Origin: Mycobacterium sp. 1465703.0
GTDB taxonomy: Bacteria; Actinomycetota; Actinomycetes; Mycobacteriales; Mycobacteriaceae
Length of the DNA stretch: 64,000 bases
NCBI RefSeq assembly: GCF_001672975.1
Contig: NZ_LZKU01000238.1
Coordinates: 1-64,000, forward strand
Reading direction: 5' to 3'
The position numbers were made by a program, and so were the translations under genes. A model generated the notes under the pieces. The model had not been told where the DNA came from and did no database searches. It saw nothing but the letters and a program-made list of their open reading frames with translations. Shown here piece by piece: positions 36,881 to 53,116 of the stretch (position 1 is its first letter; the number at the start of each line of letters is the position of its first letter).

Positions 36881-36904
36881 ATAACGCTGAAATAACGATG
36901 TTAT
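36881..36904. promoter_or_regulatory. candidate TetR operator
   Basis: ATAACGATGTTAT (36892-36904) is an inverted repeat with a 3-bp centre, and a second ATAACG half-site is at 36881-36886. It lies between the divergent TetR and carotenoid oxygenase genes. TetR-family proteins usually repress their own and the adjacent gene from such sites. Confidence 0.6.
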
Positions 36905-36916
36905 AGGAGCTCAGCC

Positions 36917-38398
36917 ATGGTGACCACAGCAACCGTCGACACCGGCAATCCCTATCTCGAGGACTTTCTGGCGCCGGTGAGCGCCGAAGTCACCGCGTAC
37001 GACCTGCACGTGACCGGACACATCCCCGACCATTTGGACGGGCGCTACCTGCGCAACGGGCCCAACCCGGCCGCCGAAGTCGACCCGGCCGTCTACCACT
37101 GGTTCAGCGGCGACGGCATGGTGCACGGGGTGGCGCTGCGGGACGGGCAGGCCCGCTGGTATCGCAACCGCTGGGTGCGCAGCCCGTCGGTGTGCCGCAT
37201 TCTCGGCGAGCAGGCGCCGGGCCGGCTCGACCCCCGTGCCGGGATGCTGAGCTTGGGCGCCAACACCAACGTGCTGAGCCACGCCGGGCGGACCCTGGCG
37301 CTGGTGGAAGGCGGGGTTGCCAACTACGAGCTCACCGAGGAGCTGGACACGCTCGGGACATGCGACTTCGACGGCACGCTGGCGGGCGGTTACACCGCGC
37401 ACCCGCACCGCGACCCGCGCACCGGCGAACTGCACGCGGTGTCTTACTCATTCAGCCGGGGGCGGACCGTGCAGTACTCGGTGATCGATGCCGCCGGCCG
37501 GGCCCGCCGCACGGTGGACATCGAGGTGGGCGGGTCGCCGATGATGCACGACTTCTCACTGACCGATAAATACGTGGTGATATACGACCTGCCGGTGACC
37601 TTCGACCCGGTACAGGTGTTGCCGCAGCAAATGCCGCCCTGGCTGGCGCTGCCCGCGCGTCTGGTGCTGCAGTCACTGATCGGCCGGGTGCGGGTGCCGA
37701 GTCCGATCAACGCCAGGATGAACCGCGACGCGCGGCACTCCGACCGGATTCCCTACGCGTGGAACCCGCGCTACCCGGCGCGTATCGGCGTCATGCCCCG
37801 CGAAGGCGGCAACAACGATGTCCGCTGGTTCGACATCGAACCTTGCTACGTCTACCACCCACTCAACGCATATTCCGAAATGCGCGGTGGCGCAGAGGTT
37901 TTGGTGCTCGACGTGGTGCGCTACGCGCGGATGTTCGACCGCGACCGGCGCGGCCCCGGGGAAAGCACGCCGATGCTGGACCGCTGGACCATCAACTTGG
38001 CCACCGGCGCCGTCACCACCGAACGCCGCGACGACCAGTCGCAGGAGTTCCCCCGCATCAACGAGGAGTTGCTGGGCGGACGGCACCGGTTCGGCTACAC
38101 CGTCGGCGCGCAGTTCGCCGGCGGCGCATCCGGGCTTTTCAAACACGACTACGAGACCGGGTCCCGCGAAGTCGCGGCGCTGGATCCCGGCCTTTTACTC
38201 GGCGAGATGTCCTTTGTGCCCAACCCCGCGGCGCGCGCCGAGGACGACGGCATCCTGATGGGCTTCGGCTATCACCGCGACCGCGACGAAGGCCAATTGG
38301 TGTTGCTGGACGCGCAGACGCTGGAGCAGCTGGCCATCGTCCACCTGCCGCAGCGGGTGCCGATGGGCTTCCACGGCAACTGGGCGCCCGCTGGCTAA
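36917..38398 (+). CDS. carotenoid/retinal-type cleavage dioxygenase (Rv0654-like)
   Basis: A 493-residue beta-propeller non-haem iron oxygenase of the carotenoid cleavage dioxygenase family. The four iron-binding histidines are expected in YTAHPHRDP, MMHDFSLTDKYVV, VYHPLNAYSEM and FHGNWAPAG. The N-terminus has GRYLRNGPNPAAEVDPAVYH and HWFSGDGMVHGVAL. Substrates in mycobacteria are carotenoids or apocarotenoids; which one here is unknown. The ATG at 36917 follows GGAGCTC. It is divergent from the TetR gene that probably represses it. Confidence 0.9.
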   Translation: MVTTATVDTGNPYLEDFLAPVSAEVTAYDLHVTGHIPDHLDGRYLRNGPNPAAEVDPAVYHWFSGDGMVHGVALRDGQARWYRNRWVRSPSVCRILGEQAPGRLDPRAGMLSLGANTNVLSHAGRTLALVEGGVANYELTEELDTLGTCDFDGTLAGGYTAHPHRDPRTGELHAVSYSFSRGRTVQYSVIDAAGRARRTVDIEVGGSPMMHDFSLTDKYVVIYDLPVTFDPVQVLPQQMPPWLALPARLVLQSLIGRVRVPSPINARMNRDARHSDRIPYAWNPRYPARIGVMPREGGNNDVRWFDIEPCYVYHPLNAYSEMRGGAEVLVLDVVRYARMFDRDRRGPGESTPMLDRWTINLATGAVTTERRDDQSQEFPRINEELLGGRHRFGYTVGAQFAGGASGLFKHDYETGSREVAALDPGLLLGEMSFVPNPAARAEDDGILMGFGYHRDRDEGQLVLLDAQTLEQLAIVHLPQRVPMGFHGNWAPAG

Positions 38399-38580
38399 CC
38401 TTTAGCTAACACATGCGTCAAATAAGTTGATCCCTCCAGGCGCCCGGTTGATCTCAGGACGGCCAATTTTTCCCGCCTGTGGTCTGCATCCCTGATGCCG
38501 TGTGGCAGGCGTGCGCTAGAGTGACTCATGCCACACAAAAGGGCAGGTGGCGGGCACAAGTCTCGACGGAAGGATTTCCC

Positions 38581-39591
38581 ATGGGCGTCGCTATCGAGGT
38601 GAATGGACTTACCAAGTCCTTCGGATCCTCGAGGATTTGGGAAGACGTGACGTTGGAAATCCCCGCCGGGGAGGTCAGCGTCCTACTAGGACCGTCGGGT
38701 ACCGGCAAATCGGTGTTCCTGAAGTCCCTGATTGGTTTGTTGCGGCCCGAGCGCGGCTCGGTCGTCATCGACGGCACCGACATCTTGCAGTGCTCGGCCA
38801 AGGAGCTCTACGAGATCCGCACGCTGTTCGGCGTGATGTTCCAGGACGGCGCACTGTTCGGTTCGATGAACCTGTTCGACAACGCAGCGTTCCCGCTGCG
38901 CGAGCACACCAAGAAGAAGGAAGGCGAAATCCGTGACATCGTCATGGAGAAGCTGACCCTGGTCGGTCTTGGTGGCGACGAGAAGAAGTTCCCCGGCGAG
39001 ATCTCCGGCGGTATGCGCAAGCGCGCCAGCCTGGCCCGCGCCCTGGTGATGGACCCGCAGATCATCCTCTGCGACGAGCCCGACTCCGGTCTGGACCCGG
39101 TTCGTACCGCCTACCTGAGCCAGCTGATCCTGGACATCAACGCCCAGATCGACGCGACGGTGCTGATCGTTACCCACAACATCAACATCGCCCGCACGGT
39201 GCCGGACAACATGGGCATGTTGTTCCGCCGCAAGCTGGTCATGTTCGGGCCGCGCGAGGTGCTGCTGACCAGCGACGAGCCCGTCGTGCGCCAGTTCCTC
39301 AACGGCCGCCGGATCGGGCCGATCGGCATGTCCGAGGAAAAGGACGAGGCGACCATGGCTGAAGAGCAGGCCATGATCGATGCCGGCCACCACGCCGGCG
39401 GTGTCGAGGAGATCGAGGGCGTGCCGCCGCAGATCGTTGCGACGCCTGGCATGCCCGAGCGCAAGGCCGTCGCCCGGCGCCAGGCGCGGGTGCGTGAGAT
39501 TCTGCACACCCTGCCCAAGAACGCTCAGGCCGCCATCCTCGACGACCTGGAAGGCACCCATAAGTTTCGGGCACACGAGTTCGGCGACTAG
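38581..39591 (+). CDS. mkl: MCE-type ABC transporter ATPase Mkl (MceG)
   Basis: A 336-residue ATPase shared by the Mce lipid importers, where it energises YrbE/Mce complexes taking up sterols and fatty acids. Walker A is LLGPSGTGKSVFLKSL, the signature is FPGEISGGMRKRASLARAL, Walker B is QIILCDEPDSGLDPV, and the C-terminal tail includes EGVPPQIVATPGMPERKAVA. The ATG at 38581 (MGVAIEVN) has GGAAGGA six bases upstream. M. tuberculosis annotation starts farther upstream at MRYSDSYH-type sequence, but here the region upstream (VTHATQKGRWRAQ) is less conserved; a TAGAGT box at 38517-38522 could be a -10, leaving no room for it. Confidence 0.9.
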   Translation: MGVAIEVNGLTKSFGSSRIWEDVTLEIPAGEVSVLLGPSGTGKSVFLKSLIGLLRPERGSVVIDGTDILQCSAKELYEIRTLFGVMFQDGALFGSMNLFDNAAFPLREHTKKKEGEIRDIVMEKLTLVGLGGDEKKFPGEISGGMRKRASLARALVMDPQIILCDEPDSGLDPVRTAYLSQLILDINAQIDATVLIVTHNINIARTVPDNMGMLFRRKLVMFGPREVLLTSDEPVVRQFLNGRRIGPIGMSEEKDEATMAEEQAMIDAGHHAGGVEEIEGVPPQIVATPGMPERKAVARRQARVREILHTLPKNAQAAILDDLEGTHKFRAHEFGD

Positions 39592-39635
39592 GGCACCGGC
39601 CCCGCCGGGTTTCGCGATAACTCCGCGTAACACGG

Positions 39636-39661
39636 CGGCCCGCCCCCTTGACGACGGGCCG
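39636..39661 (+). terminator. weak terminator-like hairpin after mkl
   Basis: CGGCCCG and CGGGCCG pair over a 12-base loop, 45 bp after the mkl stop. No U-tract follows. It may close the mkl transcript ahead of the rpoB promoter. Confidence 0.35.
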
Positions 39662-39752
39662 TAAACCGGCCAGTCTGTTGGGCAGCATGTATCCAGCGGA
39701 AAATCGAGATGCCAGCCAGCGCCGATGTCCCTGGATTGCTGATGGTGGGAAG

Positions 39753-43492
<3,740 letters not shown>

Positions 43493-43536
43493 CGGCAAAC
43501 CTATTGCAGCCAAGCCATCCTCGTATTGGTAACTAA

Positions 43537-47511
<3,975 letters not shown>

Positions 47512-47518
47512 CCGACAA

Positions 47519-47552
47519 CGAAAAAGCCCCGGGCGAGCCCGGGGCTTTTTCG
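47519..47552 (+). terminator. rpoBC terminator
   Basis: AAAAAGCCCCGGG and CCCGGGGCTTTTT form a 13-bp stem with loop CGAG, with a run of T at the 3' side. It is a classical intrinsic terminator, seven bp after the rpoC stop. Confidence 0.95.
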
Positions 47553-47612
47553 TTTACGTGACCCACTTCCGCCACACGACCCCGCCCGGGGAGCCATCAC
47601 GGATTCTCAACC

Positions 47613-47634
47613 GCGCTAGCGCATCTGCTAGCGC
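47613..47634. repeat. inverted repeat upstream of nfo
   Basis: GCGCTAGC and GCTAGCGC flank a 6-bp spacer GCATCT, about 70 bp upstream of the nfo start. It could be a small operator or RNA hairpin. No other copy was noticed in the window. Confidence 0.35.
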
Positions 47635-47703
47635 TTTCGAGACTCGCATCATGCTTCCCTTGCGCCGTCGCGGCGGTCGGACCCCGTCACTAGACTGGCC
47701 GAC

Positions 47704-48459
47704 GTGCTCATCGGTTCACACGTCCGCAATGACGACCCGCTGGCCGCCGCGCAAGCCGACGGCGCCGACGTGGTGCAGTTCTTCCTCAGCAACCCGCAGA
47801 GCTGGAAGAAACCCAAACCCCGCGACGATGCCGAGGCGCTCAAAGCGTCGACCGTGCCGCTCTACGTGCATGCGCCCTACCTGATCAATGTCGCATCGGC
47901 GAACAACCGCATCCGGATTCCGTCGCGCAAAATCCTGCAGGACACCTGCGACGCGGCGTCGGAAATCAACGCGACGGCGGTCATCGTGCATGGCGGCCAC
48001 GCCGACGATGACGACATGGAGGCCGGCTTCGAGCGCTGGGTCAAAGCGCTGGACTACCTGGAAACCGATGTGCAGGTGTATCTGGAAAACACCGCCGGCG
48101 GCGACCACGCAATGGCCCGCCATTTCGACACCATCGGCCGACTGTGGGATCACATCGGCGACAAGGGAATTGGCTTCTGCCTGGACACCTGCCACGCCTG
48201 GGCCGCCGGCGAGGCCTTGATCGACGCGGTCGACAGGATCCGGGCCCTGACCGGACGGATCGATTTGGTGCACTGTAACGACTCGCGGGACGCTGCGGGC
48301 TCCGGCGCCGACCGCCACGCCAACTTCGGCACCGGCCAGATCGACCCGAAGCTGCTGGTCGCGGTGGTCGAGGCCGCCGATGCGCCGGTGATCTGCGAAA
48401 CCGCCGACGAGGGCCGCAAGGACGACATCGCATTTTTGCGGGAGAACACCAAGGCCTGA
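47704..48459 (+). CDS. end: endonuclease IV (apurinic/apyrimidinic endonuclease)
   Basis: A 251-residue base-excision-repair enzyme that nicks DNA at abasic sites using three zinc ions. Metal-binding motifs are [82 protein letters not shown] and CETADEG. The start is GTG. Position downstream of rpoC matches Rv0670 of M. tuberculosis, though the intervening ceramidase gene (Rv0669c) of that genome is absent. Confidence 0.94.
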   Translation: MLIGSHVRNDDPLAAAQADGADVVQFFLSNPQSWKKPKPRDDAEALKASTVPLYVHAPYLINVASANNRIRIPSRKILQDTCDAASEINATAVIVHGGHADDDDMEAGFERWVKALDYLETDVQVYLENTAGGDHAMARHFDTIGRLWDHIGDKGIGFCLDTCHAWAAGEALIDAVDRIRALTGRIDLVHCNDSRDAAGSGADRHANFGTGQIDPKLLVAVVEAADAPVICETADEGRKDDIAFLRENTKA

Positions 48460-48470
48460 TACCCGGTTGT

Positions 48471-48507
48471 TACACCTCTTGTGCAACTGTCGGGAAAATG
48501 TAACATT
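48471..48507 (+). promoter_or_regulatory. candidate operator for fadE8-echA4-paaX-echA5
   Basis: AATGTAACATT at 48497-48507 is a perfect palindrome ten bases upstream of fadE8. A TGTTACA half-site about 20 bp further upstream (48472-48478) repeats the core in inverse orientation. The operon's own PaaX-type regulator is a plausible binder (inference). Confidence 0.5.
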
Positions 48508-48513
48508 GATGGC

Positions 48514-50142
48514 ATGTCGGATACCCATGTCGTCACCAACCAGGTCCCGCCCCTGGAGAACTACAACCCCGCCAGCTCCGCGGTACTGATCGAGGCCCTG
48601 ATCCGCGAGGGTGGGCAGTGGGGCCTGGACGAGGTGAACGAGGTGGGTGCGCTCTCGGCCACCCGCCAGGCCCAGCGCTGGGGAGAACTCGCCGACCGCA
48701 ACCGGCCCGTCCTGCACACCCACGACCGCAACGGCCACCGCATCGACGAGGTGGAATACGACCCGGCGTACCACGAACTGATGCGCTCCGCGGTCGCCCA
48801 TGGCATGCACGCCGCGCCGTGGGCCGACGAACGCCCGGGTGCGCACGTCGTCCGCGCCGCGAAAACCTCGGTGTGGACCGTCGAGCCGGGCCACATCTGC
48901 CCGATCTCAATGACGTACGCCGTCGTTCCGGCGCTGCGCTTCAACCCCGAGCTGGCCAAGGTGTATGAGCCGTTGCTGACCAGTCGCGAATACGACCCCG
49001 AGCTCAAGCTGGCCACCACCAAACCCGGCATCACCGCGGGCATGTCGATGACCGAGAAGCAGGGTGGCTCCGACGTACGCGCCGGCACCACTGAAGCCAC
49101 CCCCAATGCCGACGGCACCTACAGCCTGACCGGTCACAAGTGGTTCACCTCGGCGCCGATGTGCGACATCTTCCTGGTGCTCGCGCAGGCGCCGGGCGGG
49201 CTGTCCTGCTTCCTGCTGCCGCGCATCCTGCCCGACGGCAGTCTCAACCGAATGTTCTTGCAGCGGCTCAAGGACAAGCTCGGCAACCACGCCAACGCGT
49301 CCAGTGAGGTCGAATACGACGGCGCGATCGCCTGGCTGGTAGGGGAAGAAGGGCGCGGCGTGCCCACCATCATCGAGATGGTCAACCTCACCCGGCTCGA
49401 CTGCACCCTGGGCAGTGCCACCAGCATGCGCACCGGTCTGACCCGGGCGATCTACCACGCTCAGCACCGAAAGGCCTTCGGCGCCTACCTCATTGACCAA
49501 CCGCTGATGCGCAACGTGCTGGCCGACCTGGCCGTGGAGGCGGAGGCGGCCACCATGGTCGCGATGCGGATGGCCGGCGCCACCGACAAAGCCGTGCGTG
49601 GCGATCAGACCGAAGCGCTGCTGCGCCGGATCGGGCTGGCGGCGAGCAAGTACTGGGTGTGCAAGCGCTCCACCCCGCACGCCGCCGAAGCGCTGGAATG
49701 CCTAGGCGGCAACGGCTATGTCGAGGACTCCGGCATGCCCCGGCTGTACCGGGAGGCGCCGCTGATGGGAATCTGGGAGGGTTCGGGCAACGTCAGTGCG
49801 CTGGACACGTTGCGCGCCATGGCAACTCGTCCCGAATGTGTCGAAGTGCTGTTCGACGAACTCGGCGACAGCGCGGGTCAGGATCCTCGCCTGGCCGCCC
49901 ACGTCGAGCGGTTGCGGGGTGGGTTGGCCGATCTGGAAACCATCCAATACCGCGGCCGCAAGGTAGCCGAAGACATCTGCCTGGCGCTGCAGGGTTCGCT
50001 GCTGGTGCGCCACGGGCACCCCGCCGTTGCGGAAGCCTTCCTGACAACCCGCCTCGACCGCCAGTGGGGTGGTGCGTTCGGCACCATGCCGGACGGACTC
50101 GACCTCGCACCAATCCTGGAGCGGGCGCTGGTAAAGGGCTGA
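48514..50142 (+). CDS. fadE8: acyl-CoA dehydrogenase FadE8
   Basis: A 542-residue acyl-CoA dehydrogenase of the AidB-like subgroup, with FAD covalently unbound and reacting with acyl-CoA. The N-terminal helical region begins MSDTHVVTNQVPPLENYN. The FAD/substrate domain has ATTKPGITAGMSMTEKQGGS and GHKWFTSAPMCDIFLVLAQ. In the C-terminal helices are GGNGYVEDSGMPRLYREAPL and MGIWEGSGNV, near the catalytic glutamate. Length and gene order equal M. tuberculosis FadE8. The substrate is unknown; with echA4 and echA5 downstream a fatty- or aromatic-acyl-CoA pathway is likely. Confidence 0.93.
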   Translation: MSDTHVVTNQVPPLENYNPASSAVLIEALIREGGQWGLDEVNEVGALSATRQAQRWGELADRNRPVLHTHDRNGHRIDEVEYDPAYHELMRSAVAHGMHAAPWADERPGAHVVRAAKTSVWTVEPGHICPISMTYAVVPALRFNPELAKVYEPLLTSREYDPELKLATTKPGITAGMSMTEKQGGSDVRAGTTEATPNADGTYSLTGHKWFTSAPMCDIFLVLAQAPGGLSCFLLPRILPDGSLNRMFLQRLKDKLGNHANASSEVEYDGAIAWLVGEEGRGVPTIIEMVNLTRLDCTLGSATSMRTGLTRAIYHAQHRKAFGAYLIDQPLMRNVLADLAVEAEAATMVAMRMAGATDKAVRGDQTEALLRRIGLAASKYWVCKRSTPHAAEALECLGGNGYVEDSGMPRLYREAPLMGIWEGSGNVSALDTLRAMATRPECVEVLFDELGDSAGQDPRLAAHVERLRGGLADLETIQYRGRKVAEDICLALQGSLLVRHGHPAVAEAFLTTRLDRQWGGAFGTMPDGLDLAPILERALVKG

Positions 50143-50150
50143 GCCGCAAA

Positions 50151-51089
50151 ATGACCCACGCGATCAGGCCGGTCGACTTCGACAACCTCAAAACGATGAC
50201 CTACCAGGTCACCGATCGGGTTGCGCGCATCACGTTCAACCGGCCGGAAAAGGGCAACGCGATCGTCGCGGATACCCCGCTGGAGCTCTCGGCCCTGGTG
50301 GAGCGCGCCGACCTCGATCCGAATGTGCACGTCATCCTGGTGTCCGGCCGCGGCGAGGGGTTCTGCGCGGGCTTCGATTTGAGCGCCTACGCCGACCGCA
50401 CCGGCTCGGCTGGCGGCACCGGGGCGTACCAGGGCACCGTGCTGGACGGTAAAACCCAGGCGGTCAACCATCTGGCGGATCAGCCGTGGGACCCGATGAT
50501 CGACTACCAGATGATGAGTCGTTTCGTGCGGGGCTTTTCCAGTCTCATGCACGCCGACAAGCCGACGGTGGTCAAGATCCACGGCTACTGCGTGGCCGGC
50601 GGCACCGACATCGCGCTGCACGCCGACCAGGTGATTGCCGCGGCCGACGCCAAGATCGGTTATCCGCCGACCCGGGTGTGGGGCGTGCCGGCGGCCGGCC
50701 TGTGGGCGCACCGCCTGGGCGATCAGCGCGCGAAAAGGCTGTTGTTCACCGGTGATTGCATCACCGGTGCGCAGGCCGCCGAGTGGGGCTGGGCAGTCGA
50801 AGCGCCGGATCCGGCGGACCTCGACGAACGCACCGAGCGGCTGGTCGAGCGGATCGCCGCGGTGCCGGTCAACCAGCTGATCATGGTCAAGCTGGCGCTG
50901 AATTCCGCTCTGCTGCAACAGGGCGTGGCGACCAGCCGAATGGTCAGCACGGTCTTCGACGGCGTCGCACGGCACACGCCCGAGGGGCACGCCTTCGTCG
51001 CCGACGCGGTCGAACACGGATTCCGTGAGGCGGTGCGGCATCGCGATGAACCGTTCGGCGACCACGGCCGCCGCGCATCCGGAGTGTAG
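50151..51089 (+). CDS. echA4: enoyl-CoA hydratase/isomerase EchA4
   Basis: A 312-residue crotonase, the length of M. tuberculosis EchA4. Crotonase features include ARITFNRPEKGNAIVADTPL, GEGFCAGFDLSAYADRTG, KIHGYCVAGGTDIALHADQV and IGYPPTRVWGVPAAG. Residues equivalent to the usual catalytic glutamate pair look substituted (AGGTDIALHAD), so hydratase activity is not certain. The ATG at 50151 lies 8 bp after the fadE8 stop. paaX-like follows after 2 bp, consistent with a single operon. Confidence 0.92.
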   Translation: MTHAIRPVDFDNLKTMTYQVTDRVARITFNRPEKGNAIVADTPLELSALVERADLDPNVHVILVSGRGEGFCAGFDLSAYADRTGSAGGTGAYQGTVLDGKTQAVNHLADQPWDPMIDYQMMSRFVRGFSSLMHADKPTVVKIHGYCVAGGTDIALHADQVIAAADAKIGYPPTRVWGVPAAGLWAHRLGDQRAKRLLFTGDCITGAQAAEWGWAVEAPDPADLDERTERLVERIAAVPVNQLIMVKLALNSALLQQGVATSRMVSTVFDGVARHTPEGHAFVADAVEHGFREAVRHRDEPFGDHGRRASGV

Positions 51090-51091
51090 CC

Positions 51092-51811
51092 ATGCCGGAT
51101 ATGACTGCCCGGTCGGTGGTGCTCAGCGTGCTGCTCGGCGCTCACCCCGCGCACGCGCGGGCCAACGAATTGGTCAGGCTCACTTCTGATTTCGGTATCA
51201 AGGAGTCGACACTGCGGGTGGCGCTGACCCGCATGGTCGGCGCCGGCGATCTGATCCGCTCCGCCGACGGCTATCGGCTCTCGGATCGCCTGTTGGCCCG
51301 GCAGCGGCGCCAGGACAATGCCATCGATCCGCGCGTCCGCCCTTGGAACGGGGAGTGGGTCACCCTCATCGTCACCAGCGTCGGAAAAGACGCGCGAACC
51401 CGCGCTGCACTGCGAACCACCTTGCGCGACAAGCGCTTCGGTGAGCTGCGCGAAGGGGTGTGGCTGCGCCCCGACAACATCGACGCAGGGCTCGACCCCG
51501 ATGTGACGGAGCAGGCGCGGGTGTTGCGGGCGCGCGATGACCACCCCGCCGAACTGGCCGCCCAGCTGTGGGACCTGCCCTCCTGGGCGCAGACCGGCCA
51601 TCGGTTGCTCGACGAGATGTCCGCTGCGCCCGACATTCCCGGCCGTTTCGTGGTGGCCGCGGCAACGGTGCGCCACCTGCTCAGCGACCCGGTGCTGCCC
51701 GACGAGCTGCTGCCGGCCGATTGGCCGGGAGCCCGGTTGCGGGCGGCCTATCACGACTTTGCCGCTGAGTTGCTCAAGCGGCGCGAACCACTATTTGCGG
51801 AGGCGACATGA
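51092..51811 (+). CDS. PaaX-type transcriptional regulator (Rv0674-like)
   Basis: A 239-residue PaaX-family repressor. The N-terminal winged helix is seen in SVVLSVLLGAHPAHARANEL and SDFGIKESTLRVALTRMV; the C-terminal segment PSWAQTGHRLLDEMSAA resembles the PaaX dimerisation domain. PaaX repressors in other bacteria sense phenylacetyl-CoA, so an acyl- or aryl-CoA ligand is likely here. It starts 2 bp after echA4 and overlaps echA5 by 4 bp, so it is co-transcribed with the genes it probably controls. Confidence 0.88.
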   Translation: MPDMTARSVVLSVLLGAHPAHARANELVRLTSDFGIKESTLRVALTRMVGAGDLIRSADGYRLSDRLLARQRRQDNAIDPRVRPWNGEWVTLIVTSVGKDARTRAALRTTLRDKRFGELREGVWLRPDNIDAGLDPDVTEQARVLRARDDHPAELAAQLWDLPSWAQTGHRLLDEMSAAPDIPGRFVVAAATVRHLLSDPVLPDELLPADWPGARLRAAYHDFAAELLKRREPLFAEAT

Positions 51812-52575
51812 GCGATCCGGTGCGTATCGAACGCAACGGCCCGGTGACCACGGTGATCATCAACCGGCCCGCGGCGCGCAACGCGGTCAACGGCCCGACG
51901 GCCGCCGCGTTGTATGCGGCGTTCGAGGAGTTCGACCAGGACGACACCGCATCGGTGGCCGTGCTGTGGGGCGATGGTGGAACGTTTTGCGCGGGAGCCG
52001 ATTTGAAGGCGTTCGGTACGGCCGATGCCAACGCCGTGCACCGCACCGGCCCTGGCCCGATGGGCCCGACCCGGATGGTGCTGTCCAAACCCGTGATCGC
52101 CGCCGTCAGCGGCTACGCCGTCGCCGGAGGCCTGGAACTTGCCATCTGGTGTGACCTGCGAGTGGCCGAGGAGGACGCGGTGTTCGGGGTGTTCTGCCGG
52201 CGCTGGGGGGTGCCCCTGATCGACGGTGGCACCGTGCGGTTGCCCCGGCTGATCGGCCACAGTCGCGCGATGGACATGATCCTCACCGGCCGCGCGGTGG
52301 CCGCCGACGAAGCCCAGGCCATCGGGCTGGCGAACCGGGTGGTGCCCAAAGGTCAAGCGCGCCAGTCCGCAGAGGAGTTAGCCGCGCAGCTGGCCGCGCT
52401 GCCCCAGCAATGCCTGCGCTCAGATCGGGCCTCAGCGCTAAACCAATGGGGGACAACGGAATCGGACGCGCTCGACTTCGAATTCGCCAGCATCTCACGG
52501 GTGGCCGCCGAGGCCAACGAAGGGGCCGGGCGCTTCGCGGCGGGCGCCGGCCGGCACGGGACGCCGGCCGGCTAG
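51808..52575 (+). CDS. echA5: enoyl-CoA hydratase EchA5
   Basis: A 255-residue crotonase. Features are TTVIINRPAARNAVNGPTAA, GTFCAGADLKAFGTADANAV, AVSGYAVAGGLELAIWCDLR and RRWGVPLIDGGTVRLPRLIG. The conserved glutamate of the oxyanion helix is in GGLELAIWCD. It overlaps paaX-like by 4 bp (ATGA) and ends the operon, 10 bp before the convergent DUF3060 lipoprotein gene. In M. tuberculosis echA5 is followed by mmpL5, which is missing here. Confidence 0.92.
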   Translation: MSDPVRIERNGPVTTVIINRPAARNAVNGPTAAALYAAFEEFDQDDTASVAVLWGDGGTFCAGADLKAFGTADANAVHRTGPGPMGPTRMVLSKPVIAAVSGYAVAGGLELAIWCDLRVAEEDAVFGVFCRRWGVPLIDGGTVRLPRLIGHSRAMDMILTGRAVAADEAQAIGLANRVVPKGQARQSAEELAAQLAALPQQCLRSDRASALNQWGTTESDALDFEFASISRVAAEANEGAGRFAAGAGRHGTPAG

Positions 52576-52585
52576 TCGGGGCCGG

Positions 52586-53071
52586 TCAGCTGCCCTTGTT
52601 GATCGTGTTGCTCTGGCCGATCTTGTCGACCTTGGGGTCACCGTCTTTGTAGGTGATGGTGTTGTTCATGCCCAGCACGGTGATGCGGGTGTTGACCTTG
52701 TCGAAGGTGATCTTGTTGTTGGTCCCGCTGACAGTGGCCGTCTCGCAGGTGCCGGTGATGGTCAGCGTGTTGTCGGAGCCGCCGACGTTCAGTGACTTGC
52801 CGTTGGCGCAGTCGAGGGTGCTGGTGGTGCCCATCGATCCGTAGTTGATCGTGTTTCCGATCTCGATTGACGCGGTGGTGCTCGCCCCGCTCGATCCCGT
52901 CGTCGGCGCCGCGCCCGCACTGGTTGTCGCGGTGCTCGTCGTCGTGGTCGTCGACGTGCCCGCCGGCGGGTTGGCCGTCGAACTGCAGCCGGCCAGCACC
53001 ACGGCCGCAGCGGCCGGTGTCACGGCGAGTACGGCCAAGCGCAGCGAACGGTCAGAGATGAAGGCGGGCAT
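52586..53071 (-). CDS. DUF3060 lipoprotein (Rv0679c-like)
   Basis: A 161-residue lipoprotein. A signal peptide ends in the lipobox VLAGC at residues 25-29, so Cys 29 is probably lipidated. A Thr/Ser/Ala-rich linker follows (STTTTTSTATTSAGAAPTTG). The rest is DUF3060 with repeated asparagine/glycine turns (GNTINYGSMGTTST, GGSDNTLTITGTCE, SGTNNKITFDKVNT) that suggest a small beta-solenoid. Function is unknown. It matches Rv0679c of M. tuberculosis in order and layout. A second DUF3060 gene lies 45 bp upstream. Confidence 0.87.
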   Translation of the reverse strand: MPAFISDRSLRLAVLAVTPAAAAVVLAGCSSTANPPAGTSTTTTTSTATTSAGAAPTTGSSGASTTASIEIGNTINYGSMGTTSTLDCANGKSLNVGGSDNTLTITGTCETATVSGTNNKITFDKVNTRITVLGMNNTITYKDGDPKVDKIGQSNTINKGS

Positions 53072-53116
53072 GGTTCCTCGATTCCCCTCGATTGGATGAT
53101 GTTGTGCTGCAGTGGT

